A stretch of 13,850 bases of DNA, taken from NCBI GenBank assembly GCA_028275265.1, contig JAPWUZ010000038.1, positions 1 to 13,850 on the forward strand, in the 5' to 3' direction. The first letter of the stretch is position 1. Each line of letters starts with the position of its first letter. Below, piece after piece: positions 13,700 through 13,850 of the stretch. The notes beneath the pieces were generated by a model, which saw nothing but the letters and a program-made list of their open reading frames with translations, did not search any database and was not told the DNA's origin. The stretch comes from Armatimonadota bacterium. Lineage in GTDB: Bacteria; Armatimonadota; HRBIN16. A program made the position numbers and the translations under genes.

Positions 13700-13850
13700 T
13701 AGACTGCCTGCTTGCTTGTAACAAGCGCTACTGGGAGCAGACCATCGCTTGCTGTGGGATTGGGAAGCTTGGCGTGACACGAAGACACTTCTACGACTAT
13801 AACGGAGACAATCACATAGACTGTGAATGCAAATACAAGAACTGGGCGTA
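13700..13850. other. Unassigned AT-richer end of window
   Basis: After the stops of the sigma-like gene, one plus-strand frame stays open from 13702 to the edge and encodes Cys-, Lys- and aromatic-rich text, including RYWEQTIACC and DYNGDNHID, the latter fitting a DxNxDxxID calcium-loop pattern like an EF-hand or dockerin repeat. It has no ATG; a GTG start could exist near 13771. A minus-strand frame is also open and hydrophobic. Base composition is lower in GC than the rest. I cannot choose between a new gene, a decayed one, or noise. Confidence 0.3.

Noticed and set aside
1..13850. CRISPR array, tRNA, rRNA, transposase or phage structural genes
   Set aside because: I scanned for spaced direct repeats, cloverleaf-like sequences and typical protein motifs and found none that I could support.

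Overview
This is a bacterial chromosomal window of moderately high GC with dense genes on both strands. The C-terminal PEP-CTERM sorting signal, the long cobalamin-dependent methionine synthase with its own reactivation domain, and the style of the small DUF genes and intergenic palindromes recall Armatimonadota or a similar environmental, possibly thermophilic, lineage. That assignment is an impression from protein style; no marker gene settles it.

Layout. (1) 1-477, minus: start of a PIG-L/LmbE-type zinc deacetylase that runs off the window. (2) 603-866, plus: a small single-pass membrane protein with a Pro/Gly/Ala tail. (3) 983-2071, plus: a zinc-dependent medium-chain dehydrogenase resembling erythritol/L-threitol dehydrogenases. 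(4) A nested palindromic element (2089-2157), then metH (2197-5655), complete with all four functional modules. (5) A 96-bp inverted-repeat element (5711-5806) between metH and the convergent minus-strand cluster. (6) 5857-8796, minus: in transcription order a SUMF1/FGE-fold secreted protein, a DUF6883 gene, a DUF4926 gene and nagZ. DUF6883 carries a one-base frameshift near its end. nagZ has lost an internal segment near its N-terminus. (7) 8795-9760, plus: an exported ApbE-type FAD:protein FMN transferase, divergent from the FGE-fold gene with abutting starts, followed by the wreck of a second gene of which only the start and a PEP-CTERM tail survive, then a strong intrinsic terminator. (8) 9955-13138, minus: era and topA, overlapping by 8 bases. 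(9) 13139-13282: a compact divergent promoter region. (10) 13283-13699, plus: a sigma-70-like protein that stops inside region 4, followed by an unassigned, AT-richer tail.

Housekeeping genes (metH, era, topA) are intact, while accessory genes are often damaged: nagZ (internal loss), DUF6883 (+1 base), the PEP-CTERM gene (almost entirely lost) and the sigma-like gene (truncated). This is either real gene decay or assembly error. The sequence alone cannot decide, but each lesion is located precisely enough to test with reads.

No CRISPR array, tRNA, rRNA, transposase or phage structural gene was seen. I did not find a clearly new multi-gene system. The best candidates for follow-up are the DUF6883-DUF4926 pair, the ApbE plus lost PEP-CTERM partner next to an FGE-fold protein, and the palindromic intergenic elements.
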